This document shows, in pieces, positions 23,931-36,699 of a stretch of 64,000 nucleotides of DNA. The notes below the pieces were generated by a model. It had not been told where the DNA came from. It worked only from the letters and a program-made list of their open reading frames with translations, and did no database searches. Both the position numbers and the translations under genes were made by a program. Where the stretch lies: contig NC_079890.1 in assembly GCF_024868665.1 (NCBI RefSeq), positions 3,156,093 through 3,220,092 on the forward strand. The letters are read 5' to 3'. Every line of letters begins with the position of its first letter. Within the stretch, counting starts at the first letter, position 1. The stretch is from Triplophysa rosa (taxonomy: Eukaryota; Chordata; Actinopteri; Cypriniformes; Nemacheilidae).

Positions 23931-25914
23931 AATAGTCCAAGTATGTAAACAAACGAAATGTAATGTCATTTTAGTAATGAAATAAAATAAAATAAAGTGC
24001 AATGTATGTAGTGCAATGTAAAGTGGTTTATAATACATATAAATATAATCAAACAGAAACTAGGTAGAAAATGACTCAGTCACTTCAAACATTTGTTCTC
24101 CTATACACTGTATTTCTGCTAATTTTGCTCTACGCTCTTGATTCAGCCCCTTCGGGATTGGCACATGTCAATGTTTGAACCTCTGATAGCTCTCCTCGGG
24201 ATGCCAAGTTAAGCATGATAACTGAGTGGCACACATGATATAAGGGCTACAAGAGGTCGCGCATTCGAACCTCGTGTTGCGCATTTATACATTTCTTTTC
24301 GTTTGTTTGTTTACATACTTGCACTATTTGTACGCAGCCCAGCTGCAAATGCTTTGGCAATACGAATGTACATTTTGTCATGCCAATAAAGCACACTTAA
24401 ATTGAAACTGAAATTGAGAGAGAGACTGACCTGTAGGAGGTGGAGATGATGGTCAGTGTGTGAGAGCTGCTCCAGCTCACTGTCTCTCCACTTCAGCTCA
24501 GTGATCTCCTGCTCCAGATCTTTAATGAGATCTTCATCCTGTTTCTCTGCTGCTTTCTGCTGCTCGTCCATCATCTCCAGCAGCTCAGTCTGACGTCTCT
24601 CAATGGATCTGATCAGAGCGCTGAACACCTCAACACTAGCTGCTTTCTCCTCATCCGTGCTTCTCTGAAACAACACGCTTGACATTCTCATTCATCATCT
24701 TTATTTATAACACAAACATCTTCAACTCACTTTTCTGAGTTCGGCTGAGTGTTTGATGTCTTGAATCTTCTTGATTCTCTCCTGGATCATCTGCTGAACG
24801 TCTGTCTGTGTCTTCTTCAGTTGAGTCTGCAGACAGACAGCAACACACAGACACGTTTTATCACAGGTAAACAGGTTATTAAATCATGTTTTAATGTTGT
24901 TATTAACTCAAACCTTCTTGTCTTTACTCATCTCCTCTAGAGGAACAGTGTTGTGAGTCTTGTGGTCTCCATCGGTACAAAACACACACACACACGTCTG
25001 ATCATCTCTACAGAAGAGCTCCAGAGGTCTCTCGTGTTTCTGACATATATAGTCCTTTATATTCTCCACAGGATCCATCAGTTTGTGTTTCTTTAACGTC
25101 ATTTTCTGATGAAGCTCCAGGTGAGTTTCACAGTAAGATGCCTGACACACCAGACAGGACTTCAGGGCTTTCAGCTTTCTTTCATCACAGATGTCACAGA
25201 GAACTTCAGATCTTGTCAGACTGAACTTTTCCTTAAAGTGCAGCGCAAGCTGTTTAAGTGTGGTGTTGATCTTGAGGTCTGGTCTTTTACTGAAGGTTTC
25301 TTTACACATCGGACACGAGCAGATGAGACTGATGTCCCAGCACTGTTTCAGACAGCTCCTGCAGAAGTTGTGTCCACATGGAGTGCTGACTGGATCACTG
25401 AACACATCCAGACACACAGAACACTGAAGCTCCTCCGTCAGACAAACACAGGACAAAGACAGAACTGAGAAACACAGAGAAATCATGAATGTTTATCACA
25501 GACAGATTCTTCATTTTAATAATGCAATAAGACTGTAAACATGAGATGTGTTCCTGTTGCTCAGTGGTTAGAGGACGGCGCTTACATTGAGGATCACTCA
25601 TACTGCGTCTCCTCGTCCTTCTTGGTTTTGGTGATGTTGGTTCTGCCATTGCACGTCTTCTCTTTAAATCATTTTAGAAAAGAGTAACAACACAAATCAC
25701 ATTTCACAGTATCACATCAAACAGATTTAACTACAGTATATGCCATAATTCAGAGCATAAAACACATTAAAAAAAAAGTGTTTGCAAAAAATGTTTCTTA
25801 TTCTGTCTGTAGTTCACACACTTCCTGTTTCTTTAAGTCTGTTAGTCGTGTGACACAATAACAACAAACACTAAACTTTAGAAGAGCTTACAAGTTACAA
25901 TAAAACAGTCTACG

Positions 25915-26107
25915 CAGTGGTCACCAACCCTGCTCCTGGAGATCGACCGTCCTGAAGATTTCAGCTCTAACCCCAATCAAACACACCTGAACTATCTAAT
26001 CAAGGTGTTCAGGTTTGCTTGATAATCACAGACAGGTGTGCTGAAGCAGGGTTGGAGATGCAGTCTGCAGGACGGTCGATCTTCAGGGACAGGGTTGGTG
26101 ACCACTG
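25915..26107. mobile_element. 193-bp hAT-like MITE
   Basis: Ends CAGTGGTCACCAACCCTG and its reverse complement, with the inner sequence also largely palindromic. It is absent from the otherwise identical sequence upstream of gene A (about 8505-8510), which therefore acts as the empty site. No 8-bp target duplication is seen. Confidence 0.75.
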
Positions 26108-28037
26108 GCAGTATGCTTAATAAAATCCTGTTAACATTTCAGTGTAGTTTAACTAGTTTAACTCGTGTATTAATCTGGTTTCGTCTAATGTGCTCTCGAC
26201 ACACACCCCACTGAACAAAACACCAACGTTACATGGTTGTTCAGAGGAATTTTTCATATATTTCATCATGTTACCTGTGAATGAGTCAGCTGTGATCATG
26301 TACATCTTTAAAAGTCTCAGATATCTTGCTTTTGAAGAAATAAAGTGTTTAAAGACTTGCAGATTGTTGTTCGTCAGTTTAGTTTAATTTTCACTGAAAG
26401 GTCTCGCTCACCTGTGGTGATGTTTATACTGTAGCTCCTCCCACATTTTCACTTGTGTGGAGCTGCTGCAAATGTAAATATGGATCTGTATGAGGTGAGA
26501 TTTAAAAATAGCTAAGCTTGAGGTCTCACCTGATTCCAAATGATGAACCATTTGATTCGTGACGTTCAAAATGAGCTGCACTAAAGCTTGAATGAGATGG
26601 AAAACATATATAGCCTACTTGCTTAGACGTCTCGAAATGTTGAAAAATCATGAATAAAAAAACGTTCATAAATTCTTTATGTTCATCTCATTATATTCGG
26701 TAAAAATCCGAAGTAAAATGCTTTAGATAAAAGAACAGACCAAAATTCAAGTTGTAAAATCTTACCCTTCATCGTCACTCTCAAGAAATTTGTGGTTATT
26801 CAATATGGTGCTTTAAAGTGATAGTTCACCCAAAAATGAAAATTCTGTCATCATTTACTCACCCTCTTGTATTTCAAACCTGTGTGACTTTCTTTCTTCT
26901 GCAGAACACAAAAGAAGATATTTTGAAGAAATATCTGCAGAAATGTTCTGCAGAAAAAGGTTAAACGGGTTTGAAATGGTGAAAGGGTGAGAAAATAATG
27001 ACATAATTATACGATTTTACGTGGTCACGTGATAATAATAAACTATTAAGTATTACTAATTAAACTCAATTGTTTCTTTTCATTTTATTGAAGGGGGTGA
27101 AAACAGATCAGAAACAGAAACATTGACTTTCAATTAAACCCATGTAAAACTTTATATAAGTAGGCCTATGACTTTAAATGAATGACTTTTCGGTGTAGTA
27201 AAACCTAAGTGAAGCGTGACAGAATACAAATAATCGTGTATTATACAGTGAGACAAATATTGATCTTTGAGAATTATTGTGTATCAGATAGTGATACAAA
27301 TCTTAATCGTTGTGATCGTTCCAGTATTTTTTGTGCAATAGATATTATTATTTCCAGATGAAGTGTCTATTGCGTCATAATGCAGGCTCGTAATTGTTGA
27401 ATTAATGCTTCAAATAAAGTTTATTAGAACTGAATAAAAAGTCATAGCTAGTCCTTAAGGGCAAAACCAGTTAGACATTTCTCAAAGTGAAGAGAAGAAA
27501 GAGTTTTACAGGTTTTGAAAGATAAATGATGACAACACTTTAATTTTTAAGAGTTCGTGTCTCATTCTTGAAAAAGCATCACAGGACAATGCGTAGTAAT
27601 GCCTGAAGATGGCGCAAGAGGCACAAATATCGCAATGAAAACAAGAATCCACCTTTACTGTCAAAAACACATGGTCAAGAGTAATGATTCGTGATTCTTC
27701 TAAGGTCATTCATCTAAATTGAATATATGAGATCCTGTAACACATATATGACTGGCTTTAAAGTTTGGTAGTCAGATCGGCAGTGATACGTCTAATTTTA
27801 CTTTTTCTTTAATTTACAGAATTGCAATACAAGTGTTAAAGACGTTGAAATATGTATATTTAGAAGATTAAGACTAAATTTTAGTCAAAATTAAATCAGC
27901 GTGAATAGGGAAAACATGTTGGAAAAAATAGACAAAAGCTATGAAAAAGATGATTGACTTTTTTCCGTCTGTAATCCCAGAGGTGCAGTCAAAACTATTC
28001 AGCAATGTCCTCTCGTGCTGATGATTGTCATTTTGAC
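26108..28037. other. End of unit B and intergenic region
   Basis: 26108-26490 is the gene B 5' flank. 26505-26800 is the partial copy of 10510-10830. 26815-26935 is the common MITE that also starts flank L. 27365-27450 is a diverged match to 12715-12805, so the array extends to about 27450. The remainder to 28037 holds no recognised feature. Confidence 0.5.
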
Positions 28038-28679
28038 TCAGTATTTTCTTGGAAGACCTCTTGGTCTGTAGCGGTTTGGGTTCCTGCCGTTTCTCCCCCA
28101 GCGATTGGCCTCCTGGTCAGCCGCAGAGTCTTGACCCCGGCCAGTGGCGCGTTGGATTGCTTCTCTTCCGTTACTGCAAACATCACAACAAGAGAACATC
28201 TCTCTTCAGATTTCCAGTAACATCAGCACTTCAAAAATGTAGGTTCACACGTATTCTGGCAAATTAGACTGCTTTTTGTTCATTATTTAATCCATGTCAT
28301 CTATTACATAAAATCATTGCTGTAATACTCATACTCATGTTCACGCACCTGATCACCGTGGCCGACCATCTTCCTCCCGGGCCTCTTTTTGCTGCATCAT
28401 AGTTCCCACGTGCATGAAAATACTTGTCTGAATTCTTCCAATTGGCGTCCTTCATATCACTGTAAGCACGCCACATGTCCTTTGCACCTACAAAAGGACC
28501 GTAAACCCAGTTAATATTTGCCATGAATTGACCTCAGTCCTATTTTTGTGAAACCAAGGTAAATGGAATAACAAAGACGACTGGAACTGACCTCCGACGG
28601 CTTGTCCGGGGAAACGGTACCACTGCGCCTGCACCCCGACCACCATAACCAACACCAGCGCGGCAAGAATGAGCTTCAT
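28038..28679 (-). CDS. saa: Serum amyloid A
   Basis: Three coding exons on the minus strand: 28592-28679, 28349-28487 and 28038-28173, joined by good GT-AG introns into 120 aa. Residues 1-18 are a signal peptide ([18 protein letters not shown]); the mature protein begins QWYRF. The family core follows: [37 protein letters not shown], then the C-terminal [20 protein letters not shown] is a secreted acute-phase apolipoprotein that binds HDL and retinol-like lipids and acts in innate defence. An upstream ATG at 28697 lies in the intron before the exon-2 acceptor (28689/28690), so the MKLIL start is chosen. A noncoding first exon ends at 28853. All family residues look intact, so this is probably a working gene. 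Confidence 0.93.
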
Positions 28680-28852
28680 GTTTGTAAATCTGAACATTTA
28701 CAAATACAGACAATCCTTCAGATTAAAGTATCACACGCTTTAAAGATAAATATTAATATATTAACAGCCCCTCAAATAACAACAGTTCACAATCTATGAG
28801 ATCAGACATAAACGGTTGTCTAGACACACAACGGTTGGCTAGTTGGTCTCAC

Positions 28853-29025
28853 CTCACTCCTGTTGTCCAAATTTAGTGAGATATTCACAAAACTAGGGAC
28901 ATTATATAGACCTCGGATTAGGCGGGACGTGGAATTTTTGCCCTCTGCGATGTGTGAGATTGAGCCAGGAAAATTTGATTTGCTCAAAGACGGAAAGTCC
29001 TGCTTTGTGCAACACTTTCTGGGAA
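28853..29025 (-). promoter_or_regulatory. saa promoter with STAT3, C/EBP and NF-kB type sites
   Basis: On the minus strand: TTCCCAGAA (29017-29025, STAT3 type), TTGCACAA (29005-29012, perfect C/EBP palindrome), GGACTTTCC (28992-29000, NF-kB type), then a TATA box (28902-28908) and a noncoding first exon ending in a GTGAGA donor at 28853. The three sites occupy 34 bp. This is the expected logic for induction by IL-6 and IL-1/TNF signals. Confidence 0.65.
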
Positions 29026-29146
29026 GACTGTTAAGGTCAATACGTATTTGTGTCACCATTTGATATACGATTATTTAGCACTTCTCCTTTGCCGAGATAA
29101 CCTCACAGGTGTGGCATATCAAGATGCTGATTAGACAGCATGATTA

Positions 29147-29222
29147 CATTTACATTTATGCATTTGGCAGACGCCTTTATCCAAAGCGACTTACATTGCA
29201 TTATCTTATACATTTGATTCTA
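29147..29222 (+). repeat. LINE-tail repeat inside the Tc1-like element
   Basis: Contains the widespread fish motif TTTGGCAGACGCCTTTATCC followed by AAAGCGACTTAC. It replaces the inner part of the left Tc1 repeat. Confidence 0.6.
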
Positions 29223-29812
29223 AGTGTGTGCAATCCCCTGGGAGTTTTGAGGGAGCGTGCAATTGGCATGCTGACTGCAGGAATGTCCACCAGAGCTGTT
29301 GCCCGTGAATTGAATGTTCACTACCATAAGCCATCTCCAAAGGTGTTTCAGAGAATTTGGCAGTACATCCAACCGGCCTCACAACCGCAGACCACGTGTA
29401 ACCACACCAGCCCAGGACCGCCACATCCAGCATCTTCACCACCAAGATCATGTGAGAGCAGCCACCCGGACAGCTGCTGCAACAATCGGTTTGCATAACC
29501 AAAGAATTTCTGCACAAACTGTCAGAAACCGTCTCAGGGAAGCTCAGCTGCATGCTCGTCGTCCTCATCGGGGTCTCGACCTGACTGCACAGCCATTGAA
29601 GAGGAGTGGACCAACATTCCACAGGCCACAATCAACAACCTTGATCAACTCTATGCGAAGGAGATGTGTTGGCAAATGGTGGTCACACCAGATACTGACT
29701 GGTTTTCGGATGCCCCCGGACCTCCCCAATACAGTAAAACTGCACATTTTAGAGTGGCCGTTTATTGTGGCCAGCCTAAGGCACACCTGTGCAATAATCA
29801 TGCTGTCTAATC

Positions 29813-30116
29813 GGCTCTCCTGTTTTTGCCAAGTGGTTGATATCCTTAGGACAACATCATGTTGACCCTGGGACAACATTTAAATCAACCAATCAGATTT
29901 CAGAAATAAGTTTACAGTTTATTTTAAGTTTAATCTACAACCAGTGCTTCTAGACCATTGTTTCGCACTTATCATTTCCCTCTAATTTTAGAGGTAAGAT
30001 ATGGTTAGGGTTGGGGTTTGGTGTGGGTTTAGGTTGTATTTATAAAAATGTTGTCCTTAGGTCAACAAAATATGTTGTCCTGAGGACATCAACCACTTGG
30101 CAAAATCAGGTCAGCC
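29813..30116. mobile_element. 304-bp MITE with 9-bp target duplication (MULE-like)
   Basis: Terminal inverted repeats of about 29 bp starting GGCT and ending AGCC, with the core TTTTGCCAAGTGGTTGAT at both ends. It is flanked by perfect copies of TGTCTAATC (29804-29812, 30117-30125). It interrupts the right terminal repeat of the Tc1-like element, whose sequence becomes continuous when the MITE and one TGTCTAATC are removed. Confidence 0.8.
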
Positions 30117-30410
30117 TGTCTAATCAGCATCTTGATATGCCACATCTGTGAGGTGGATGGATTATCTCGGCAAAGGAGAAGTGCTCACTAACACAGATTT
30201 AGACAGATTTGTGAACAGTATTTGAGAGAAATAGGCCTTTTGTGTACATAGAACAAGTCTTAGATCTTTGAGTTCAGCTTATGAAAAATGGGGGCAAAAA
30301 CAAAAGTGTTGCGTTTATAATTTTGGTCAGTGTAATACACATAATTAATTCTTCAGTATATAAAGACCTTACAAGAAGAATTTAGGAAAGCAAAGAGTAC
30401 TCGGGCACCT

Positions 30411-30600
30411 TTGACTACCATTTAATTCTTCCTACTATTGTAGTCAATGATGTCCCGGAACTGAAAATGACTAACATTCTTCCAAATATCTTCTTTGTGT
30501 TCATCGGAGCAAAGTAATTTATAAAGGTATGAAATTACATGAGCGTGAGTAAATGATGACAGAATTTTCATTTTTGGATGAACTATCCCTTTAAGACCTG
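30411..30600 (-). mobile_element. Common cyprinid MITE, minus orientation
   Basis: Reverse complement of the repeat seen at 10840, 15068, 26815 and 59274 (GATAGTTCACCCAAAAATGA type end). Confidence 0.65.
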
Positions 30601-30794
30601 TATGGGAAACCACCCCTTAAAGGTGTGTTTTAAAAAATAAAAATGAATACCTAAACAGGACCGCAGTAGTATGCCTAAAAAGCCAAAATACCATATAAAT
30701 AATAAGCTATAAGTATGCAAAATTCACTTAAAGAAAACTTACAAGTATGCTTGCAGAATAAAACTAATAATCTTTCCTGAGAGTATGCTTTGCA

Positions 30795-31225
30795 TTTACA
30801 TTTAGTCATTTAGCAGACGCTTTTATTCAAAGCGACTTCAAATGAGGTAAACAATGGAAGCAATTAGAACAAAATAAGGACAACAAAAAGCATTAGTGCA
30901 ATAAAACGGGTCTCATATACCCTACCACAGTATACAAAGCTAAGTGTTTTATGTATACTGTATATATATATATTGTTTTTTGATAGAAAGAGCAGAAAAG
31001 AGATAGAAGTCAGATCTGATCGGTCAGGTGCTGACGGAAGAGATGTGTTTTCAGATGATTCTTAAAGATGGCCACAGAATCTGCTGATCTTGTAGCAGCG
31101 GGCAGATCATTCCACAAATGTGGAACCGATCCAGAGAAGGTGCGTGAGAGAGATTTTTTACCTTTTTGGGATGACACCACAAGACGTCGTTCGTTTGCAG
31201 AGCGTAGGGATCTGGCGGGTACTTT
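30795..31225 (-). mobile_element. 3' end of a non-LTR retrotransposon (LINE)
   Basis: The minus strand encodes the last approximately 70 residues of a LINE polymerase (RSLRSANERRLVV, SGSVPHLWNDLPAAT, FKNHLKTHLFRQHL, stop near 31010), followed by a short 3'UTR ending in GACTAAATGTAAATG. The copy is 5' truncated, as is usual for target-primed insertion. Confidence 0.75.
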
Positions 31226-31248
31226 AAAGTGTATACTCTTAAAATTAA

Positions 31249-31438
31249 AGATGCCATAGAAGAACCTTATTTGTCTAAATGGTTCCTTTAACATCCGAAG
31301 AACCATTCGGTTTCACAAAAGGTTCTTTGTGGCAAAAAAGGAGCTTCACAATAAAAATGTAAGAAAGAGATTGATCTTTAAAGAACCTTTGACTGAATGG
31401 TTCTTTGTGAAACTAAAACTGGTTCTTCTATGGCATCG
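31249..31438. mobile_element. MITE with GATGCCATAGAAGAACC ends
   Basis: Inverted termini GATGCCATAGAAGAACC and GGTTCTTCTATGGCATC enclose a palindromic interior. It abuts the LINE remnant. Confidence 0.7.
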
Positions 31439-31449
31439 AAAGAACATTT

Positions 31450-34180
31450 AAGAACCTTTATTTTCATAAACTAAAACAAATGGTCACTTAAACATTACTG
31501 ATCCAATTAACTGATAACTGGGTCAAGTTGGTGAAGTGGTTTATGGCCTAATAAGACTATTTGATCAGACTGTAAATCAATTAACTATTAAAGGTAGAGA
31601 GATGAAACTTTGTGGAGATAGATTTGTAAGAAGTTTGTAAGAATGAAAGGAAATCAGATCTCTTCAATGACCCACTTCTACACACGTGTACAGTCGAGAT
31701 GCACACATGTCTCTCTCACATTGTAAAACACAATCAATGTCTCTTTGTGCACATCATATGTGATGTCTTTCTGTTTGACCACATCCTCATATTTGTTTTG
31801 TTGCTATAACAACTGTTGCAATATTTTTAAGTCACTCTGTATTATTTTGCTGTGCATATCATGTGATTCATTGTGTGATGAGCCTCTGATTTCTGATTCA
31901 GAACACTTTCATTGAGTAACAATCTAGAAAATCTAGAAATTTGGAGTGATCAGCAGAATTTTTTTTTTTAATGTATCACAAACATCAGAACTGAACATGC
32001 TGTCTGTCTCTCTACAATGTTGCCTACAAAGTAAAGGTACAAAACGAGAACTAAAACAATTTTACATGTTGTTTTCTATATGGCACTAAAGACAGAAGCA
32101 GCAGGTGTGTTTGTGGTTAATCTCACAGGTGTGTGTTTACTGAACAGAAAATTTGTGTCATCACTTTAACTGCTCGTGTTTTTGGGTTGTTGTACGTGTA
32201 CCCTAAATAATACAGCAGATATTTCAATGTACACACACATACACTGTAAAACTAGTTTTGCATCAGGTTTGACAGTAACTTACTGTAGATTTCATTTACA
32301 ATTTTGTTTTAAGCATAAATTTACATAGTTCTTATATTTTCGTTCATATAACAAGACTATTGTTATGTAACATTCTTGTTACATGTATCGTCATTTAAGA
32401 AGTTTGAACTATTTTTACAAGAAAACAAAACTAAAATGCTTAGGAAGAAAGTCATTTTTTGCAGTGTTGTTAATGCCAGTAATGGGAACATGGTCTTTTC
32501 TTGCTTATTTTGAATCTCAAACGTCAAAGTGTTTTAATTTCGATTAAAGTCAAGTTTAACTCCAATTGAAAACAAATAGGAAAATATTAAGTAGGAATTA
32601 AATCTACAGTAAGTTACTGGCAAACCCTGCTGCAAAACTGCTGGAAAATGTATGTTTTTGCCCTTTAGTCAAACATATTATTAAAGATTTTGCATTTCAT
32701 GTGTGTGTGTGAATTGAAGATTTTAGAAGAATCTTTAGGCTCGATAAATAAATATTCGGTATTTGCAACACATAAGCAAAGTTTGATTCCAAGACTCAAA
32801 AACAAAAACAAGAGAGGATCAACAAAATATTAAATATCGGATAGAATTGAAGTCAATGTTTGCTTTATATCCTGTGAGCTTTTTTTATGCTTCCATGTAT
32901 AACAATAAATCACAATATTCCCTGGTGCGCAATTTGCCAAATAATGTTGTCTAATAAATATTTTCTTTTCACCACACACTTTATAATTTCATGGTTTATT
33001 TCAACCTGAGGTGACATTAGAAGGAAATTTGGTACAACACTTTGGGCCACTACTGTAAATGACAACGAGATGTTTGGGAAAAGAGGAAGTAGATATAATC
33101 TCAGGTTATGAGCAGCTGTTTCTTATGAAATGAGGAAATGTGAATTGCTCTCTTTCGCTTCATTAATACTTGAAATAACACTTTCTCCTCTCAGGTGTCT
33201 GATTTTCTTCGCCTGAATGTATAGTATGACTTATCAAACTATATGCAAAGCAGATCTACACTAAAAATGTTTTGGTTTCAACTAGGGATTTTTTTTGCCG
33301 ATGCCAAACGTTTTAACAAACGACTATCGCCCGATTCCGATATTGATCAATTGCGTAGTACTTTACAAAACTAGCTTTAAATTAATTTTATTGAACATGA
33401 ATTGGATCCATTTAGCAATTTAAGAGAGGCACAAGTTAAGATAAAAATACAATGAGACAACATGACAATCTTCAAAGGTGATTTTTGCTATCCAATATTT
33501 CTTTTATTAACATTAACTCATATTTGACTTAACATTGAACATTTCTTTAAAAAACGTATGTGCTGTTGCAATTTAATTATTTTGCTCAGAGAAAAACTTT
33601 AGATTATTCAGACATGTAACTCATTGCCTCCATGCAGTTAATTAATAAACCATCGGTATCGGCCCTTTTTCGCGCTATTGCCGATATGCCGATGGTGTTA
33701 AATTAATCCAATATCTGCAGATTCATTTTAGTGGCCGAAACATCGGTGCACCCCTAGTTTCAACTCATGGTTGGGTCAAATAGGACACAACCGATGGGTT
33801 AAAATAACCTAGAAAAATGTTAGGCTATTTGGTCCATATTTGATCCAACCATGGGTTATAACCGAACACTTTTATTGTAGACTAAAAATACATGAAACAT
33901 TCTCAACTCTTTGAACACATTTCATAAGAGATTATATAAGTTAGTAACAAATATTTTTTTAAGGAGAACATATCGGTAATTGCAGACATTTTCATGATCA
34001 TTCAGGTCTGTTTTCTTCCATTTTTATTTAATGTCCCATAACCATGCCAACCCGGTTACTTTTACTAGCAATCTTTTTATTAAAAAACTCCCGTAAATAA
34101 AGTAACTTACAACACACATTCTTAATGCACGTAAACACAACAGAATAAACGCAGAGTCATGTTCAGATCCCAGAGGCTTC
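31450..34180. other. Intergenic region between saa side and ferritin
   Basis: AT-rich. One MITE with CTAGGGAT / CCCCTAG ends and CATCGG-type inner repeats spans about 33282-33757. No coding signal was seen in the rest. Confidence 0.5.
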
Positions 34181-34183
34181 GGT

Positions 34184-34189
34184 TTTATT
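34184..34189 (-). terminator. Ferritin polyadenylation signal
   Basis: Minus-strand AATAAA about 280 bases downstream of the ferritin stop codon. Confidence 0.65.
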
Positions 34190-34465
34190 GATTTGGAGTA
34201 CAAGCATTGACATCACACAAGCACATGCAGGTCAAGTCATGTCAAGAACGAGCTGGAGATAGAGTGCAATGGCTGTTAAAGAAGTGCTATTTTAAATAGC
34301 AGAGCGAGAAAGCTAATAGATGTTTCTGCCAACAAAAAAAACTGGACACATGACTGGAAAAACTGGACACCTGTCAATCAAACAAGAGGAAATAGTGTCT
34401 GATGGCTTGTAGCGTAATAAACACCTAAAGAACTCTAGTCGCATTGGAAATGATGGACCGATGTT

Positions 34466-35650
<1,185 letters not shown>

Positions 35651-36535
35651 TTAATTTAGATATGTAACAATCACCTACCATGGGTTTATATGAAATTTAA
35701 AGAGGACACCAGGTATCGCCATTCATTCTACTCCGTTATTAATGGACACATTGTATGTGTGTGCAGCCTTCAATCCCACTAATCATAGTGTCTACCACGT
35801 AGACCCAGACATTTAAGCATATGTTTGTTTACCCCACACAATCCTTTGTAACACGATTTCTCAGGACAGGTGGTAAACCTGAGCGTTGACATTAAACGCC
35901 ACTTCCGCATAAGCATTTGTTTAATAGGAGAGAAGTCACGTGATCGCATTGCACATGGCACTAAAACGCTTCTCGGGTCTTTATTTCAGAGATCAGGCCA
36001 AAGTGCGAATCTACATAACACGAGGATTAGGACACGCTGACGCACAGACAACGGATGTGAAATGTGATACGGCGTTATTCCCTAACGTGCTGAATAAATA
36101 ATAGATTAGCGGAAAATCTACAGCTTGAGAAAAATATGTTTTGGTCGTTTTTGAATGCAATAAAATTTCGTTTTATCTAATGTTAGTGCAACATCGACGA
36201 TTTCAATTTACGAATTTATAGATTATAACACAACACAAACAAAGATGGCGCAGTCGAAAACGCGCACTGGCGACTGCCCGCACGTCCCTTGATACGTTTA
36301 CGTATGAAAATGCGTAACGAATTAAATCTACAAGTGTTGTTTGACGGAAAACTTACCTTCAATTAGATTTTTACTGATTTTCCGACGTTATTGGTACAGA
36401 TGGTCGTCGACGCTGGTCCGCGTTGATATCTCTTGTTAAAGCAAGCGTCTAAATCTAACTTTCGCTATTGGTTGGAATCAAAATGATCGGAATCAAACAA
36501 GGTGGATGATAAAGAAAGCGTAAAGACAGAAGATC

Positions 36536-36569
36536 GGTTGCCGTTCAAGCACTGTTGAAGCAGGTAACC
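36536..36569 (-). promoter_or_regulatory. Iron-responsive element in the ferritin 5'UTR
   Basis: On the minus strand: a bulged C, a five-pair upper stem TTCAA/TTGAA, the six-base loop CAGTGC, and a lower stem GGTT/AACC. This is the canonical IRE. IRP1/2 bind it in low iron and block translation. It lies in the noncoding exon that ends at a GTAAG donor at 36357. Confidence 0.93.
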
Positions 36570-36599
36570 TTCACTCCGTCCTCGTTGATGGCTGAATCG

Positions 36600-36680
36600 A
36601 TTATGAAGTCTTGTACGCACCGTAGCTGTTTTATTTGAATGACGTTTTTGTACGCGTGACGTAAGACGCACGGTCACAAG
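36600..36680 (-). promoter_or_regulatory. Ferritin core promoter
   Basis: A TATA-like AATAAAAC on the minus strand (about 36628-36635) lies about 60 bases before the IRE, which would put the IRE within about 40 bases of the cap as required. A CRE/AP-1-like TTACGTCA (minus; 36657-36664) lies just upstream. Confidence 0.5.
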
Positions 36681-36699
36681 CCGCGCCCCTTTATGGCGA

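Larger units (their letters stand above)
21085..25649 (-). pseudogene. Fish TRIM-family E3 ligase, gene B, with a nonsense codon in PRY
   Basis: Exons on the minus strand: 25586-25649, 24914-25464, 24731-24826, 24431-24664, 21889-22027, 21753-21779 and 21085-21632. The architecture is the same as gene A: C3HC4 RING, two B-boxes, coiled coil, KMQQYA linker, PRY-SPRY. Exon 5 is intact ([17 protein letters not shown] onward, 139 bp, good GTAAAA donor) and gives the reference for the damaged exon of gene A. In the last exon a lysine codon of gene A (AAA) is TAA (21562-21564), so translation ends about 25 residues into PRY and the SPRY domain is lost. A TRIM without SPRY can still dimerise and ubiquitinate, so it could act as a shortened or dominant-negative form; a decaying pseudogene is more likely. 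Intron 4 is enlarged by a TTAA transposon and other repeats. Confidence 0.8.
29078..30334 (+). mobile_element. Degenerate Tc1-like transposon with nested insertions
   Basis: The right end is a long inverted repeat ending GGTCAGTGTA at 30334. The matching left repeat (from GCACTTCTCC, 29079 onward) is truncated. Between them lie plus-strand remnants of a Tc1-type transposase: an HTH part (RAVARELNVH, FREFGSTSNRP, RLREAQLHARRPHRG) at about 29250-29585 and a C-terminal part at about 29596-29690, with frameshifts and loss of the catalytic middle. It cannot encode a working transposase. It is interrupted by a LINE-tail repeat (29147-29222) and a MITE (29813-30116). Confidence 0.75.

Noticed and set aside
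24180..24290. Possible tRNA gene (box B-like GCATTCGAACC)
   Set aside because: I could not find a matching A box and acceptor stem at tRNA spacing; at best a SINE remnant.
28488..28697. Upstream ATG (MFRFTN) as saa start
   Set aside because: It lies before the exon-2 acceptor (28689/28690), that is, in the intron; the signal peptide begins at MKLIL (28679).
29206..29631. 141-codon minus-strand frame
   Set aside because: Antisense of the degenerate Tc1 transposase; the plus strand carries the recognisable HTH motifs.
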